Below are positions 33,676 through 41,823 of a stretch of DNA of 64,000 bases, in pieces (position 1 is the first letter of the stretch; each line of letters opens with the position of its first letter). The DNA comes from Parazoarcus communis. GTDB lineage: Bacteria; Pseudomonadota; Gammaproteobacteria; Burkholderiales; Rhodocyclaceae. A program made the translations under genes and the position numbers. The notes beneath the pieces were generated by a model. It was not told where the DNA came from and did not search any database. It was given only the letters and a program-made list of their open reading frames with translations. The stretch is from positions 2,046,001-2,110,000 of the forward strand of contig NZ_CP022188.1 in the NCBI RefSeq assembly GCF_003111665.1, written 5' to 3'.

Positions 33676-34325
33676 TTGTCGAGTTCTGCCCAATCGGTAC
33701 TCTTGCGAAGCCATTCGCGATCTTCACGACAGCGGAGCACATGGCGGAGGTTGCGCCGGCGCCTGAAGGGGCCGAGCGCGAACCAGCTGATCTTCAGGTC
33801 CGAGATATCGATCAGGCCGAGCGTGTTCTCGGGTGTCAGCACGATGTTGCCGAGGTGTGCCGAGCGGAAGAATATCCCGAGCGAGTGGATGTGATGGATG
33901 AATTCCAGCAACTGATGCCTTAACGCGTCGGCTCTCGCCTCGCCGAGGCCGCCTGCGATGACCTGTCTGATGGTCTCGCCTTCAAGCGGAAGGTAATGTA
34001 CGGCATCGCGGCTGATCGCTGGGATGCGGTAGTGTTGCAGCACCTGCGGACAGGGAATGCCCAGCCTGTGAAGTGCCGCTGCATTTTCGACGAAACGCTG
34101 CGCGTAGGGCTTCCACGCCGCAGAGGTCAGCACGCGCTTGCGCCTGAAGAGCTTGAAGTAGGTGCCGTCGGGCAGCAGGAGCACTTTTTCCCCATGCTCG
34201 TCCTGTTCGACAACGCGTGCGCCGGCACGCATCTCAAGATACTTGTCGTGGCCAAGCAATTGCAGCGGAATCCGGTTTCTCATGGGGTGAAATGTTAGCT
34301 TGGAACGCCTTTGGCCGGGCTTCAT
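33672..34325 (-). CDS. Kinase-fold protein of the LPS cluster ('toluene tolerance' type) lacking the catalytic Asp
   Basis: Protein of 217 aa with a lipopolysaccharide-kinase-like fold. It has the ATP-lysine position in GTYFKLFRRKRVL (about 58) and a metal-site LIDISDLK (about 171-178). The catalytic loop reads GIFFRSAHLGNIVL (about 150-163), where active relatives have HRD or HGD: Ser155 replaces the catalytic Asp and Phe replaces the His. This looks like a pseudokinase or a divergent mechanism. Similar proteins sit next to waaL and msbA in pseudomonads. ATG 34325 overlaps the sulfatase stop (ATGA); an internal ATG at 34283 is a shorter alternative. Confidence 0.75.
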   Translation of the reverse strand: MKPGQRRSKLTFHPMRNRIPLQLLGHDKYLEMRAGARVVEQDEHGEKVLLLPDGTYFKLFRRKRVLTSAAWKPYAQRFVENAAALHRLGIPCPQVLQHYRIPAISRDAVHYLPLEGETIRQVIAGGLGEARADALRHQLLEFIHHIHSLGIFFRSAHLGNIVLTPENTLGLIDISDLKISWFALGPFRRRRNLRHVLRCREDREWLRKSTDWAELDK

Positions 34326-36364
34326 TTGCCGACCACATTGTCGTACATCATGAAGCGTGCGCTCTCGTGCAGCCCACGTGCAAGTCTGGACAGACGCGCG
34401 AATTCCTCTGGATGGCTGGCCGAGACATCCTTCAGGGGCGCCTCGGCGGCGAGGTCGTGCATGCTTGCCTTGCTCCCGTCCGCGTTCATCCGCACCAGGT
34501 GCTTGCGGGTCACCGCACCGATGACCGGGAATGCGCCTTCGCGCAGGATCACGGGTACCGCGCGCTCGCCTTCGGGCGCCGGGTACTGAAGGTCGCGTCC
34601 CATGGTTGCCGTGCCGTATTCGAGTCCAAGCATGCCGGCGACCGTCGGCATCAGGTCGACGAGGCTTGCGGCCTCGTCGACGAGGCGTGGCTGAATCAGT
34701 TTTGGCGCATGGATCATTGCGTGCACATGCGTGCTTTCCAGCCCCAGCAGTTCGAACGCAGGAGGCATGAAGGGCAGGGTGGAGATGCGGCCGTTATGGT
34801 CACCGAAGAGCACGAAGATCGTGTTGTCGTAGTAACCGCTCGCGCGCGCCATCTCGATGAAGCGGCCAACGTTATGGTCGAGCAGCCTGACCGCATTGAA
34901 CTGGGCCGTGTTCTGGAAGCCGGCCTTCTGCGCCTCGGCATCGGGAATGGAGCTTGCAACGAACCCGTCATTGTCTTCGGGAATGGTGAATGGCCTGTGG
35001 TTGCCTGCGGTCTGTATGTAGGCGAAAAACGGCCCTTTCTTCGCCTGCTCGCGCAGGATGGCATCGGTTTCGCGAAACAGGTTCAGATCGGAGATGCCCC
35101 ATACGTCATCGTTGGGCGCGCGCCAGTGGCCCTCCTCATAGAGCCTGACCTTGTCGATGCTGCCGAGGACGAGTGCGTTCATGTTGGCCCATCCGGCGCT
35201 GCCGCCGACCGCATAGATCTTTTCGTATCCCTTCAGGGCATTGATCACCGAGTGCTGGGAACTGATGAAGGGGTTACGCGTGGCGCTTTCGCTGCGCGCC
35301 GCATCGGGGATGCCGGTGATGCTGGCCCAGACGGTCTTGGCTGTGCCGGTAACCGGAACATGGAGATTGCGGAACAGCCAGCCTTCGCGGGCGAGGGCGT
35401 CCAGCTCGGGGGTGGGATCAAGCGGGTTGCCGAACAGGCCGGAGCGACTCGCGCCAAGCGATTCGAGCATGATGAACACTACGTTGGGTGCTTGTGCGAC
35501 CGGCAGGCGGTGCACATGCGGTTTGACCGTGCGCTGCATCGACAGTGTCGCGGGATCTGGCGAGTCGACCGACAGGTAGTGGGCGACGGTGTCGTAGTGT
35601 CGGCGGAGTTCGGCCAAATCGTATTTCTCGGGCGGGATCCGGTGGGTGTCGTAAATGAAGGTCACCGGGTTGAGACCGAGAGCGCCGACTGCAGCATTGC
35701 CGGAGAAGAATGCATCGCTCCAGCGCAGCGGTACCGGGTTCTCCGGGTTGATGTTGTCTACCCGGCCAAGCATCCCGAGAAGGCCGAGTGCGGCAACCAG
35801 GACAATTCCGGCGATTGCGGGGAGCGGGCGGATCGGTTGCCGGCGTGGGCGGTCCAGCGTGACGCGCGCCGCCCTGAAGAGAAGACTGACGAAAGCTGCT
35901 GTCAGCGCGAGCCATCCGAGGCTGATCCAGACCACTGGGTAGCTCTCCCACAGCATGCGCGTCGAGATGTCCGCGTTTCCGGCGAAACGGAAGACCGTCG
36001 CGCTCAGCCGCTGGCCAAGATAGGAGTAGTGGCCGAAGTCGAGCACATAGACCAGCAGCACCAGCAGGGTCGCCAGTGCGAGGTAGAGCCCGGTCAGTGC
36101 CCGGGTGAACCTGCTTCGCACCAGATTGACCCGCGGCAGGGATGCGGCGAATGCAACCGGCAGCATGATCAGCAGTGCGAGCCGAAGATCGAAGCGGAGT
36201 CCAATCGAGATTGTCTGAAGGATGACTCCGGCACTTTCGCCGGCCAGCGCCGCATGATCCGCGGAGGCGATGAGGAAGCCGAGTCGCAGGGCGGCGAACA
36301 GGATGAAGAAAAGCGTGACGCCTGCGAAGAGAAAGCGGATGCGCCGGGAGTGAAGCCAGGACAT
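34322..36364 (-). CDS. Membrane-anchored sulfatase-fold transferase (LTA synthase/phosphoethanolamine transferase-like)
   Basis: Inner-membrane enzyme of 680 aa. Five N-terminal membrane helices (about 10-195) precede a periplasmic sulfatase-fold domain: NVVFIMLESLGASRSG (metal site, about 290), VTGTAKTVWASITGIP with the probable nucleophilic Thr, DNTIFVLFGDHNGR and MIHAPKLI. This architecture belongs to the MdoB/LtaS group, which transfers phosphoglycerol or phosphoethanolamine from phospholipids. Placement among LPS-core kinase genes points to decoration of core or outer-membrane glycan. A well-spaced promoter lies directly upstream. The donor and acceptor are not decided by sequence. Confidence 0.85.
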   Translation of the reverse strand: MSWLHSRRIRFLFAGVTLFFILFAALRLGFLIASADHAALAGESAGVILQTISIGLRFDLRLALLIMLPVAFAASLPRVNLVRSRFTRALTGLYLALATLLVLLVYVLDFGHYSYLGQRLSATVFRFAGNADISTRMLWESYPVVWISLGWLALTAAFVSLLFRAARVTLDRPRRQPIRPLPAIAGIVLVAALGLLGMLGRVDNINPENPVPLRWSDAFFSGNAAVGALGLNPVTFIYDTHRIPPEKYDLAELRRHYDTVAHYLSVDSPDPATLSMQRTVKPHVHRLPVAQAPNVVFIMLESLGASRSGLFGNPLDPTPELDALAREGWLFRNLHVPVTGTAKTVWASITGIPDAARSESATRNPFISSQHSVINALKGYEKIYAVGGSAGWANMNALVLGSIDKVRLYEEGHWRAPNDDVWGISDLNLFRETDAILREQAKKGPFFAYIQTAGNHRPFTIPEDNDGFVASSIPDAEAQKAGFQNTAQFNAVRLLDHNVGRFIEMARASGYYDNTIFVLFGDHNGRISTLPFMPPAFELLGLESTHVHAMIHAPKLIQPRLVDEAASLVDLMPTVAGMLGLEYGTATMGRDLQYPAPEGERAVPVILREGAFPVIGAVTRKHLVRMNADGSKASMHDLAAEAPLKDVSASHPEEFARLSRLARGLHESARFMMYDNVVGK

Positions 36365-36372
36365 GGAATAGC

Positions 36373-36401
36373 CTTATAAAATTGTCATTGCATGCGCGCA
36401 A
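36373..36401 (-). promoter_or_regulatory. Sigma-70-like promoter adjoining the sulfatase start codon
   Basis: Reading leftward, TTGCGC (36396-36401) and TATAAG (36373-36378) are separated by exactly 17 bp. The start of transcription would fall about 2 nt before ATG 36364, so this promoter would give a nearly leaderless mRNA. It could let the sulfatase-kinase-waaL block be expressed apart from the waa core genes. Confidence 0.45.
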
Positions 36402-36517
36402 TACCGGTTCGCGCCGAACAGGATCACGTGGTGCGTCCGTCGGTGTGGTGACGGTACTGAGATGCAGTCATCTGCGCGCGCCGTGGCTGGCATTCGACGC
36501 GGACTGAGCGGCCCGCT

Positions 36518-37966
36518 TCAGCCTGCGGGAAGGTGAGCGTCAAGCCATTCAGACAGGACACAGTCAGGCGGCCAGTTGCGCAACAGTCGCTTGCGGTCAC
36601 GCTGCCAGGCGCGCTGGTGGGCTGCATCGCTGCGGTGCTGTTGCATTGCGTCGAGATCGATCAGTTGAACATCCTTGCCGTCCCACAGCAGATTCGTTGC
36701 CTTGAGGTCGCCGTGGCTGATGCGCTCGCGGTACAGGGTGGCAAACAGGATCTGCAGTGCGCTGGCTTCGGCTGGCGGTGGTGCGGAATCCGGGTCGAGG
36801 TGGGTCAGCAGGTCGATGCCGGGGCAGTGTTCGGTGATCAGCCATGCGCGTCCGCGCAACGGCCCCCAGCGCTCCTCGACGAGTGCCAGCGGGGTGGGGG
36901 TCGGAATGCCGAACAGGCGCAGGCGGTGGCCTTCGCGCCATGAATGCCAGCCGCGGCTCGGGCGCCACAGCCGCGACAGGGCGTGGCGCAGGTTCTTGAG
37001 GTTGTAGCGTTTTACCACGACCGGCTGAGCCCGGGCCAGCACGCTGGCAACGGTGCAGGTGTTGCCGCGCTTGAGCAGGGAGCCGGCTTCGATGGATGCG
37101 TCGATGTCGTCGAGCAGCGGTGCGAGGCGATTGCGCTCGCTGCGCAGCACGGCCTCGAAGCGCCTGAACCGGGACGTGACACTGAACAGCGAACAATCGC
37201 GCCCCGTCTTGTCGAGGTAGTCGCGCAAGCGCCACGCCAGTGCCGTCTTCAGTGCCCCGGCCTGCTCGGCGGTCGAGGGCATGTGCGGGTTGTTGTGGCG
37301 GTAAGCCTCCATCAGGGGGGCGAGCGCTCCGTCCCAGGTGCGCGGGAGTTGTGCAATCAGCATGGCAAGGTCGCGCGCTGCGGTGGCGGAGGGAAGTGGA
37401 GGCTCGCCGTGCGCCTGTACGGCATCGCCGTCGATCAGCAACAGGCGGTTCTCGTGTTGCAGGAAGTTGCCGAAATGAAGGTCCGAGTGCGTCAGGCCGG
37501 CCGCATGCAATTGCCCCAGCAGTGCAAAGGCTGGGGAGAGCACTTCGGTTGCGTCCGGCGCAGCGGGGCGGATGTCCGGCAGGGTCTGCCAGACTTCGAG
37601 GAGGCTGCGGGCGTCAGCCAGGAAGCGGGTGAGCAGAACGTGGCCGCCCTCCGGCAGCGCTTCGGCAAGCAGCGCTGCGGGCGTCGGGATACCGGCCTTG
37701 GTCAGGGTGGCAATGCCGGCATGCTCGCGCGACCAGTAGCGGGCGCTGCGCTTGTCGACAAAGAGCTTGGCGAGCACATGTTCGCCGTCCAGCACGGCTT
37801 CACCCACCACGCGTTTGCCCGGCAGCACGCGCAGCAGGCGAATGAGCTGCAACTCGCGTCCGTCCTTGAGGCGAACGCGGAATGCAGCGGGGGGCTGGCG
37901 GCCCGCCGTCTGCAGAGCGGCAGCGTCGAGCAGGGGCGTCGTGCCCTCGGGGCGGGTGTCCGTCAT
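36518..37966 (-). CDS. Tandem two-domain lipopolysaccharide kinase (InaA/WaaP-like)
   Basis: Protein of 482 aa made of two consecutive kinase-fold domains. Domain 1 has Lys67 (HVLAKLFVDK), catalytic loop HSDLHFGNF (160-168) and metal site LIDGD (177-181). Domain 2 has Lys319 (VVVKRYN), loop HGDLKATN (418-425) and LIDLD (435-439). Both sets look complete, so both halves may be active; they are not close copies of each other. It follows the InaA-like kinase by 7 nt on the same strand. Likely role: phosphorylation of heptose or other core sugars. ATG 37966 is used; upstream codons to 38032 overlap the previous gene. Confidence 0.85.
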   Translation of the reverse strand: MTDTRPEGTTPLLDAAALQTAGRQPPAAFRVRLKDGRELQLIRLLRVLPGKRVVGEAVLDGEHVLAKLFVDKRSARYWSREHAGIATLTKAGIPTPAALLAEALPEGGHVLLTRFLADARSLLEVWQTLPDIRPAAPDATEVLSPAFALLGQLHAAGLTHSDLHFGNFLQHENRLLLIDGDAVQAHGEPPLPSATAARDLAMLIAQLPRTWDGALAPLMEAYRHNNPHMPSTAEQAGALKTALAWRLRDYLDKTGRDCSLFSVTSRFRRFEAVLRSERNRLAPLLDDIDASIEAGSLLKRGNTCTVASVLARAQPVVVKRYNLKNLRHALSRLWRPSRGWHSWREGHRLRLFGIPTPTPLALVEERWGPLRGRAWLITEHCPGIDLLTHLDPDSAPPPAEASALQILFATLYRERISHGDLKATNLLWDGKDVQLIDLDAMQQHRSDAAHQRAWQRDRKRLLRNWPPDCVLSEWLDAHLPAG

Positions 37967-37973
37967 GCCAGCC

Positions 37974-38723
37974 TCATTCGCGGCCATCGAAGAAGCGCAG
38001 GATGTGGCGCACCCGCTTCCTGTCGCCGGCATCCAGTCGTGCCTTCTGAGCGTAGTCCAGATAGAAGCGCAGGCGCTGGGTGCGGGTCAGGTGGTACTTC
38101 GCCACCTTGTCGAGGCAGGCCAGGTCCTTGACGATCCGGTAGCGCAGGAATGGGCCCCACCAGAACTCGCCAGACGGGCAGTCGATCAGGTACAGCCGCG
38201 GTGCGGCTGCATCGTCCACCAGCAGGTTGCGCCACTTCAGATCGTTGTGGGTGAAGCGGTGGGCATGCATGGTGCGCGTCATCTTCGCCAGCTGACGCGA
38301 TACCGCCGCGACCCAGCGCGGGTTGGTCAGGCGTGCATCCTTGCGCAGCGCGAGCTGATTGAGATCGGTGGTGTCCGGCAGTTCGGCGGTAATCAGCGCA
38401 CCGCGCAGGAACTCGCCGCTGCGTCGCTCCAGGCCCCAGCCGACCAGGGTGGCGGTGGGGATGCCCCACTCGGCGAAATGGCGCAGGTTCTGCCACTCGG
38501 CTTGCACCCTGGGGCGGCCGAGCCAGCGGCGTAGCGGGTTCTTGCCGGCGCCGTGGTAACGCTTGACGTAGTAGCGACGGAGCCCTGCGGTAACACGCAA
38601 TACCTGGCTGAGCGGGTCGGCCGCCACCTGCTCGCCTTCGAGTGCGAAGACGCTGTCGAGCGAGGCAAAGGCGCGTTCTGCGCTTGCATCGAGGGCGCCG
38701 GCGTTCAGGGACCAGCGAATCAT
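37974..38723 (-). CDS. InaA-family lipopolysaccharide kinase
   Basis: Single-domain kinase-fold protein of 249 aa, cytoplasmic. It carries Lys54 in RYYVKRYHG, the catalytic loop HNDLKWRN (159-166, catalytic Asp161) and the metal Asp181 in LYLIDCPSG, where DC replaces the common DxD/DFG. This is the InaA/Kdo-kinase-like group found next to waaP in pseudomonad core clusters. ATG 38723 overlaps the waaP stop (ATGA), so it is translated with waaP. It probably adds a further phosphate to the inner core (inference from position). Confidence 0.87.
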   Translation of the reverse strand: MIRWSLNAGALDASAERAFASLDSVFALEGEQVAADPLSQVLRVTAGLRRYYVKRYHGAGKNPLRRWLGRPRVQAEWQNLRHFAEWGIPTATLVGWGLERRSGEFLRGALITAELPDTTDLNQLALRKDARLTNPRWVAAVSRQLAKMTRTMHAHRFTHNDLKWRNLLVDDAAAPRLYLIDCPSGEFWWGPFLRYRIVKDLACLDKVAKYHLTRTQRLRFYLDYAQKARLDAGDRKRVRHILRFFDGRE

Positions 38724-39559
38724 CGTTGCAACGCCGGACGATTAGCGAACTTGCGCTCAAAGCGCAGCTTGAGCCGAGCTGCTTCACGCTCGAGCTGTGT
38801 CAGCAACGTGCGCTCGGACTGCAGCGTTTCGCGCAGGGACGTCGGGAAATAGGCGCGCAGAAAGCGCAGCTTGTCGCGGCGGGTGAGCCCGATGTCGAGT
38901 GCCGAGAAGTACAGGCCGGCGAGGTCCTTGTCGCGCCAGCGTCGCGGTGTATGGCTGCGCAGCTGTGCGCGATGGAGATCGATCAGCGCGAGCTGGAGGG
39001 CGCCCGCAGACGGTTCGGGGACGGTACGCATGAGGAAGTGGCACAGGTAGAAGTCGCGGTGGTTTACACCGCCTTCATGCATGCGCCGTGCGATCGACGC
39101 GACCGCCCGGATCAGCGCGTGCTTCAGGGCGGGCGGTGGTGCCTGTTCGCGCCAGTTGCGGGTGAATTCATCGAGGTCGACGGCGGGTTCGATCGCCTCG
39201 GTGACGATGAACGAGTCTCGCCGCGCAGGCCCTGAACCACGCTCGCCGAAGCCGACGGCCGTCATTGTGGGTACGCCGAGCTCATGGCAACGCCGGATCG
39301 CGTCCCATTCGTTTCCTGCACCGAGCACCGGGCGCCGCAGATGGATGAGCTCCTCGGCGATGCGTCCCCAGCTGACGCCGTTCTGCAGTTTCAGATAATA
39401 GCCGCGACTGTCGATTTCGAAACGCAGCGTGCGCCGGCCCTCGACGTCGCGCACGAGGTCGCCGCTTGCAGCCTCCCGCGCGAGTGTGGCCGCGGCCGCG
39501 AAGGGGTCGCGGCCGGACCATAGCGTCGTCAGCGGGGGGCGCAGTTCCTGCCGATTCAT
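38720..39559 (-). CDS. waaP: Lipopolysaccharide core heptose(I) kinase WaaP (RfaP)
   Basis: Phosphorylates O4 of the first heptose of the LPS inner core, strengthening the outer membrane. The 279-aa sequence has RGYYLKLQNGVSWGRIAEEL with Lys57, RRPVLGAGNEWDAIRRCHELGVPT, the catalytic loop GVNHRDFYLCHFL (Asp169) and LIDLHRAQLR (Asp194). These are canonical WaaP motifs, and the length is usual. It lies between waaG and the InaA-type kinase with 4-nt overlaps on both sides. Confidence 0.95.
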   Translation of the reverse strand: MNRQELRPPLTTLWSGRDPFAAAATLAREAASGDLVRDVEGRRTLRFEIDSRGYYLKLQNGVSWGRIAEELIHLRRPVLGAGNEWDAIRRCHELGVPTMTAVGFGERGSGPARRDSFIVTEAIEPAVDLDEFTRNWREQAPPPALKHALIRAVASIARRMHEGGVNHRDFYLCHFLMRTVPEPSAGALQLALIDLHRAQLRSHTPRRWRDKDLAGLYFSALDIGLTRRDKLRFLRAYFPTSLRETLQSERTLLTQLEREAARLKLRFERKFANRPALQR

Positions 39560-40689
39560 CCGCGCTTGCCTACGATGACATCGGTGGCGCGTTCCGGCAG
39601 GCTGTACAGGTCGGCGCTGTTTGCAAAGACGAGGGCGTTGTGTTGCCAGCAGGTGAGCGCGTCCGGGGTCGACAGCATGGCCGCCAGGGTGTCGTTCATC
39701 GTGCTTTGATGGAAAGGCTCTCCGACCACGCTGCCGGCGTCGGCATCGGTGATGTAGTGCGCATAGCCGCAGGCGGCTGAGGCCAGTACCGGCAGGCCGG
39801 CGACGAGCGCCTCGAGCAGCACCGTGCCGGTATTCTCGTGGCGGGCAGGGTGGAGCAGAAGGTCGGCTGCGAGCAGAAAGTCGGGCACATCCTTGCGCCC
39901 GCCGGGCATGAACACCCTTTCGCCGACACCGAGGCGTGCGGCCTGGCTCATGAACGGCGCAGGGTCGTCGGCGCCGAGCGCAACCAGCCGGGTGCGACGT
40001 TTGAGCGGCTCGGGCAATGAGGCCATGGCTTCGATACTGCGATCCAGTCCCTTGCGCATGAAATCCGAGCCGATCTGCACCAGCAGCAGGTCGCCGCTTT
40101 GAAGCTTGAACTCGGAGGCGAAGCGCGCGCGCGCGGCAACGCGCAACTCGCTGGCGTTGGCCGGCGCGCGGCGGTCAGGCGCAATGCCCGGTGGCAGCAG
40201 ATGAAAGCGCTTGGACGGCGTGCCGTAATGCTTCTTGAACAACGGTTGCTGCGTGGTCGAGATCATCAGGATCTCGGTGTGGCTCTCGGGCGCGAACACC
40301 GCGCGTTCATAGGCCGAGAAGTGGCGGTAGCGCGGGCTGTAGCGATACAGCGCCTTGCGCATGGTGCGCGCCTTCTCCTCGTAGCACGGGTCGGCGGCGT
40401 AATACACGTCGAGCCCCGGCATCTTGTTGAATCCCACCACGCGGTCCACCGGCCTGCGAGCGAGATCGGCCTCGACCCAGCGCGTGAACTTTGCGTACAG
40501 GCGGTGGTTGAGCATCGCGCTGACCGGCACCTTGATCAGGTCGAATCCGGGCGGCACTTCGCCCTCCCATTCGAGAACGTACACGCGGATGTCGTGACCA
40601 CGGGACTGGCAGGCAAGGGCGATGCGCAGGAAGTCGCGCTGCAGGCCGCCGAAGGGGAAATATTTGTACAGACAGAATGCAAGCTGCAT
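39556..40689 (-). CDS. waaG: LPS core glucosyltransferase WaaG family (GT4)
   Basis: Adds the first hexose (often glucose) to the inner-core heptose. The 377-aa product starts MQLAFCLYKYFPFGGLQRDF, a WaaG signature including the FGGLQRD acceptor loop, and has DVYYAADPCYEEKA, LPPGIAPDRRAP and the C-terminal donor site HPARHENTGTVLLEALVAGLPVLA (about 290-313). ATG 40689 overlaps the waaC stop. Neighbours waaC upstream and waaP downstream follow the classical core order. Confidence 0.94.
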   Translation of the reverse strand: MQLAFCLYKYFPFGGLQRDFLRIALACQSRGHDIRVYVLEWEGEVPPGFDLIKVPVSAMLNHRLYAKFTRWVEADLARRPVDRVVGFNKMPGLDVYYAADPCYEEKARTMRKALYRYSPRYRHFSAYERAVFAPESHTEILMISTTQQPLFKKHYGTPSKRFHLLPPGIAPDRRAPANASELRVAARARFASEFKLQSGDLLLVQIGSDFMRKGLDRSIEAMASLPEPLKRRTRLVALGADDPAPFMSQAARLGVGERVFMPGGRKDVPDFLLAADLLLHPARHENTGTVLLEALVAGLPVLASAACGYAHYITDADAGSVVGEPFHQSTMNDTLAAMLSTPDALTCWQHNALVFANSADLYSLPERATDVIVGKRG

Positions 40690-41816
40690 CAGGCAGAGTC
40701 CTTGGAGGGGTCGAGTCGCTGCTCGAGCAGCGTTTCGAGCGCAGACCATACCTGCGCCGGCGCAAGCCGGGTGAAACACAGGGGGTGCTCGGTTTTGAGG
40801 TCGAAGCGACTGCGGTCTTCGGCTGTTGGTTTGTAGCTGCATTCCTTCTGCAGGCAGGGAGCGCAGTCGAAGTCGGCGGCCATATGAACCTGGCTGCGGC
40901 CCCAGGCCCCCGTGTAGCCGGGATTGGTGGGGCCGAAAAGTGACAGGGTGGGTACGTCGAGCGCCGCAGCCAGATGGCCCAGGCCGGTATCGACCGCAAC
41001 ACAGGCGGTCGCTTCGGCGAGTTCGGCGGCGAGGTCGGTCAGCGTGAGTCGCGGCAGCACGCTCGCGCCGGCAATGCCGGCAACGATGCGGTCTGCGCGC
41101 TCGTGTTCGGTGATGCTGCCCCAGGGAAGCCGAACCTGCCAGTCATGCGTGCTCGCGCGCTCAACAAGCTGGCGCCAGTAGGTTTCGGGCCAGTGCTTGG
41201 TGGCCCAGGTCGTGCCGTGCAGGAAGACGAGGTAGGGCTTGTTTGTGTCCGGTCGATGGGTGGCCGTTGCGAGCACGCGCTCATGATCGAGTCCATAGGC
41301 GGAGGCGCCCGCAGGTTCGGCACCGTCGCGGTCGCTGTATGCCTCTGCCGGCAGGCTGTAGCCAAGTACATCGGCGAACAGTTCGCGCACGCGCAACACC
41401 GCATGCCGCCCCCAGGGCACCGCATGGCGATGACGGTAGAGCAGGCTGGCGAGCGGCTCGCGTGCGGAGTGCCGGTCCAGTCCGTGCACCGGGCTACGGG
41501 CGTAGCAACTGAGCCAGGCGCTCTTGAGCAGCCCCTGCGCGTCGATTACTGCGTCGTATTCGACGACCGACATTGCCTGGCGAAATGCGCGCCATTCACC
41601 GCTCTGGCGCGCTTTCAGCGGATGCTTGCGCCAGCGTCGCAGCGCCACAGGAATCACGCGGTCGACCGCAGGGTGCCAGGCCGGAATCTCGGCAAAGGAT
41701 TCTTCCACGACCCAGTCGAAGCGGATGCCCGGAAAAACACGGGCGGCATCGGTGATCGCGGGCAGCGTGTGGATGATGTCACCCAGCGAAGAGGTCTTGA
41801 TGATCAGGATTCGCAT
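40689..41816 (-). CDS. waaC: ADP-heptose:LPS heptosyltransferase I
   Basis: Transfers the first L-glycero-D-manno-heptose to Kdo2-lipid A. The 375-aa GT9 enzyme opens MRILIIKTSSLGDIIHTLPA, has VEYDAVIDAQGLLKSAWLS, the donor region FLHGTTWATKHWPETYWRQL and VAVDTGLGHLAAALDVPTLSLFGPTNP (about 265-291). A longer-than-usual C-terminus includes CLQKECSYKPTAEDRSRF before the end. ATG 41816 is the natural start. It lies 7 nt after waaF and overlaps waaG. Confidence 0.95.
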   Translation of the reverse strand: MRILIIKTSSLGDIIHTLPAITDAARVFPGIRFDWVVEESFAEIPAWHPAVDRVIPVALRRWRKHPLKARQSGEWRAFRQAMSVVEYDAVIDAQGLLKSAWLSCYARSPVHGLDRHSAREPLASLLYRHRHAVPWGRHAVLRVRELFADVLGYSLPAEAYSDRDGAEPAGASAYGLDHERVLATATHRPDTNKPYLVFLHGTTWATKHWPETYWRQLVERASTHDWQVRLPWGSITEHERADRIVAGIAGASVLPRLTLTDLAAELAEATACVAVDTGLGHLAAALDVPTLSLFGPTNPGYTGAWGRSQVHMAADFDCAPCLQKECSYKPTAEDRSRFDLKTEHPLCFTRLAPAQVWSALETLLEQRLDPSKDSA

Positions 41817-41823
41817 GGGCTGC

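Noticed and set aside
34217..36379. 720-aa plus-strand open frame opposite the sulfatase-fold gene
   Set aside because: High-GC antisense shadow rich in His/Gln/Arg; the minus strand encodes membrane helices and sulfatase motifs.
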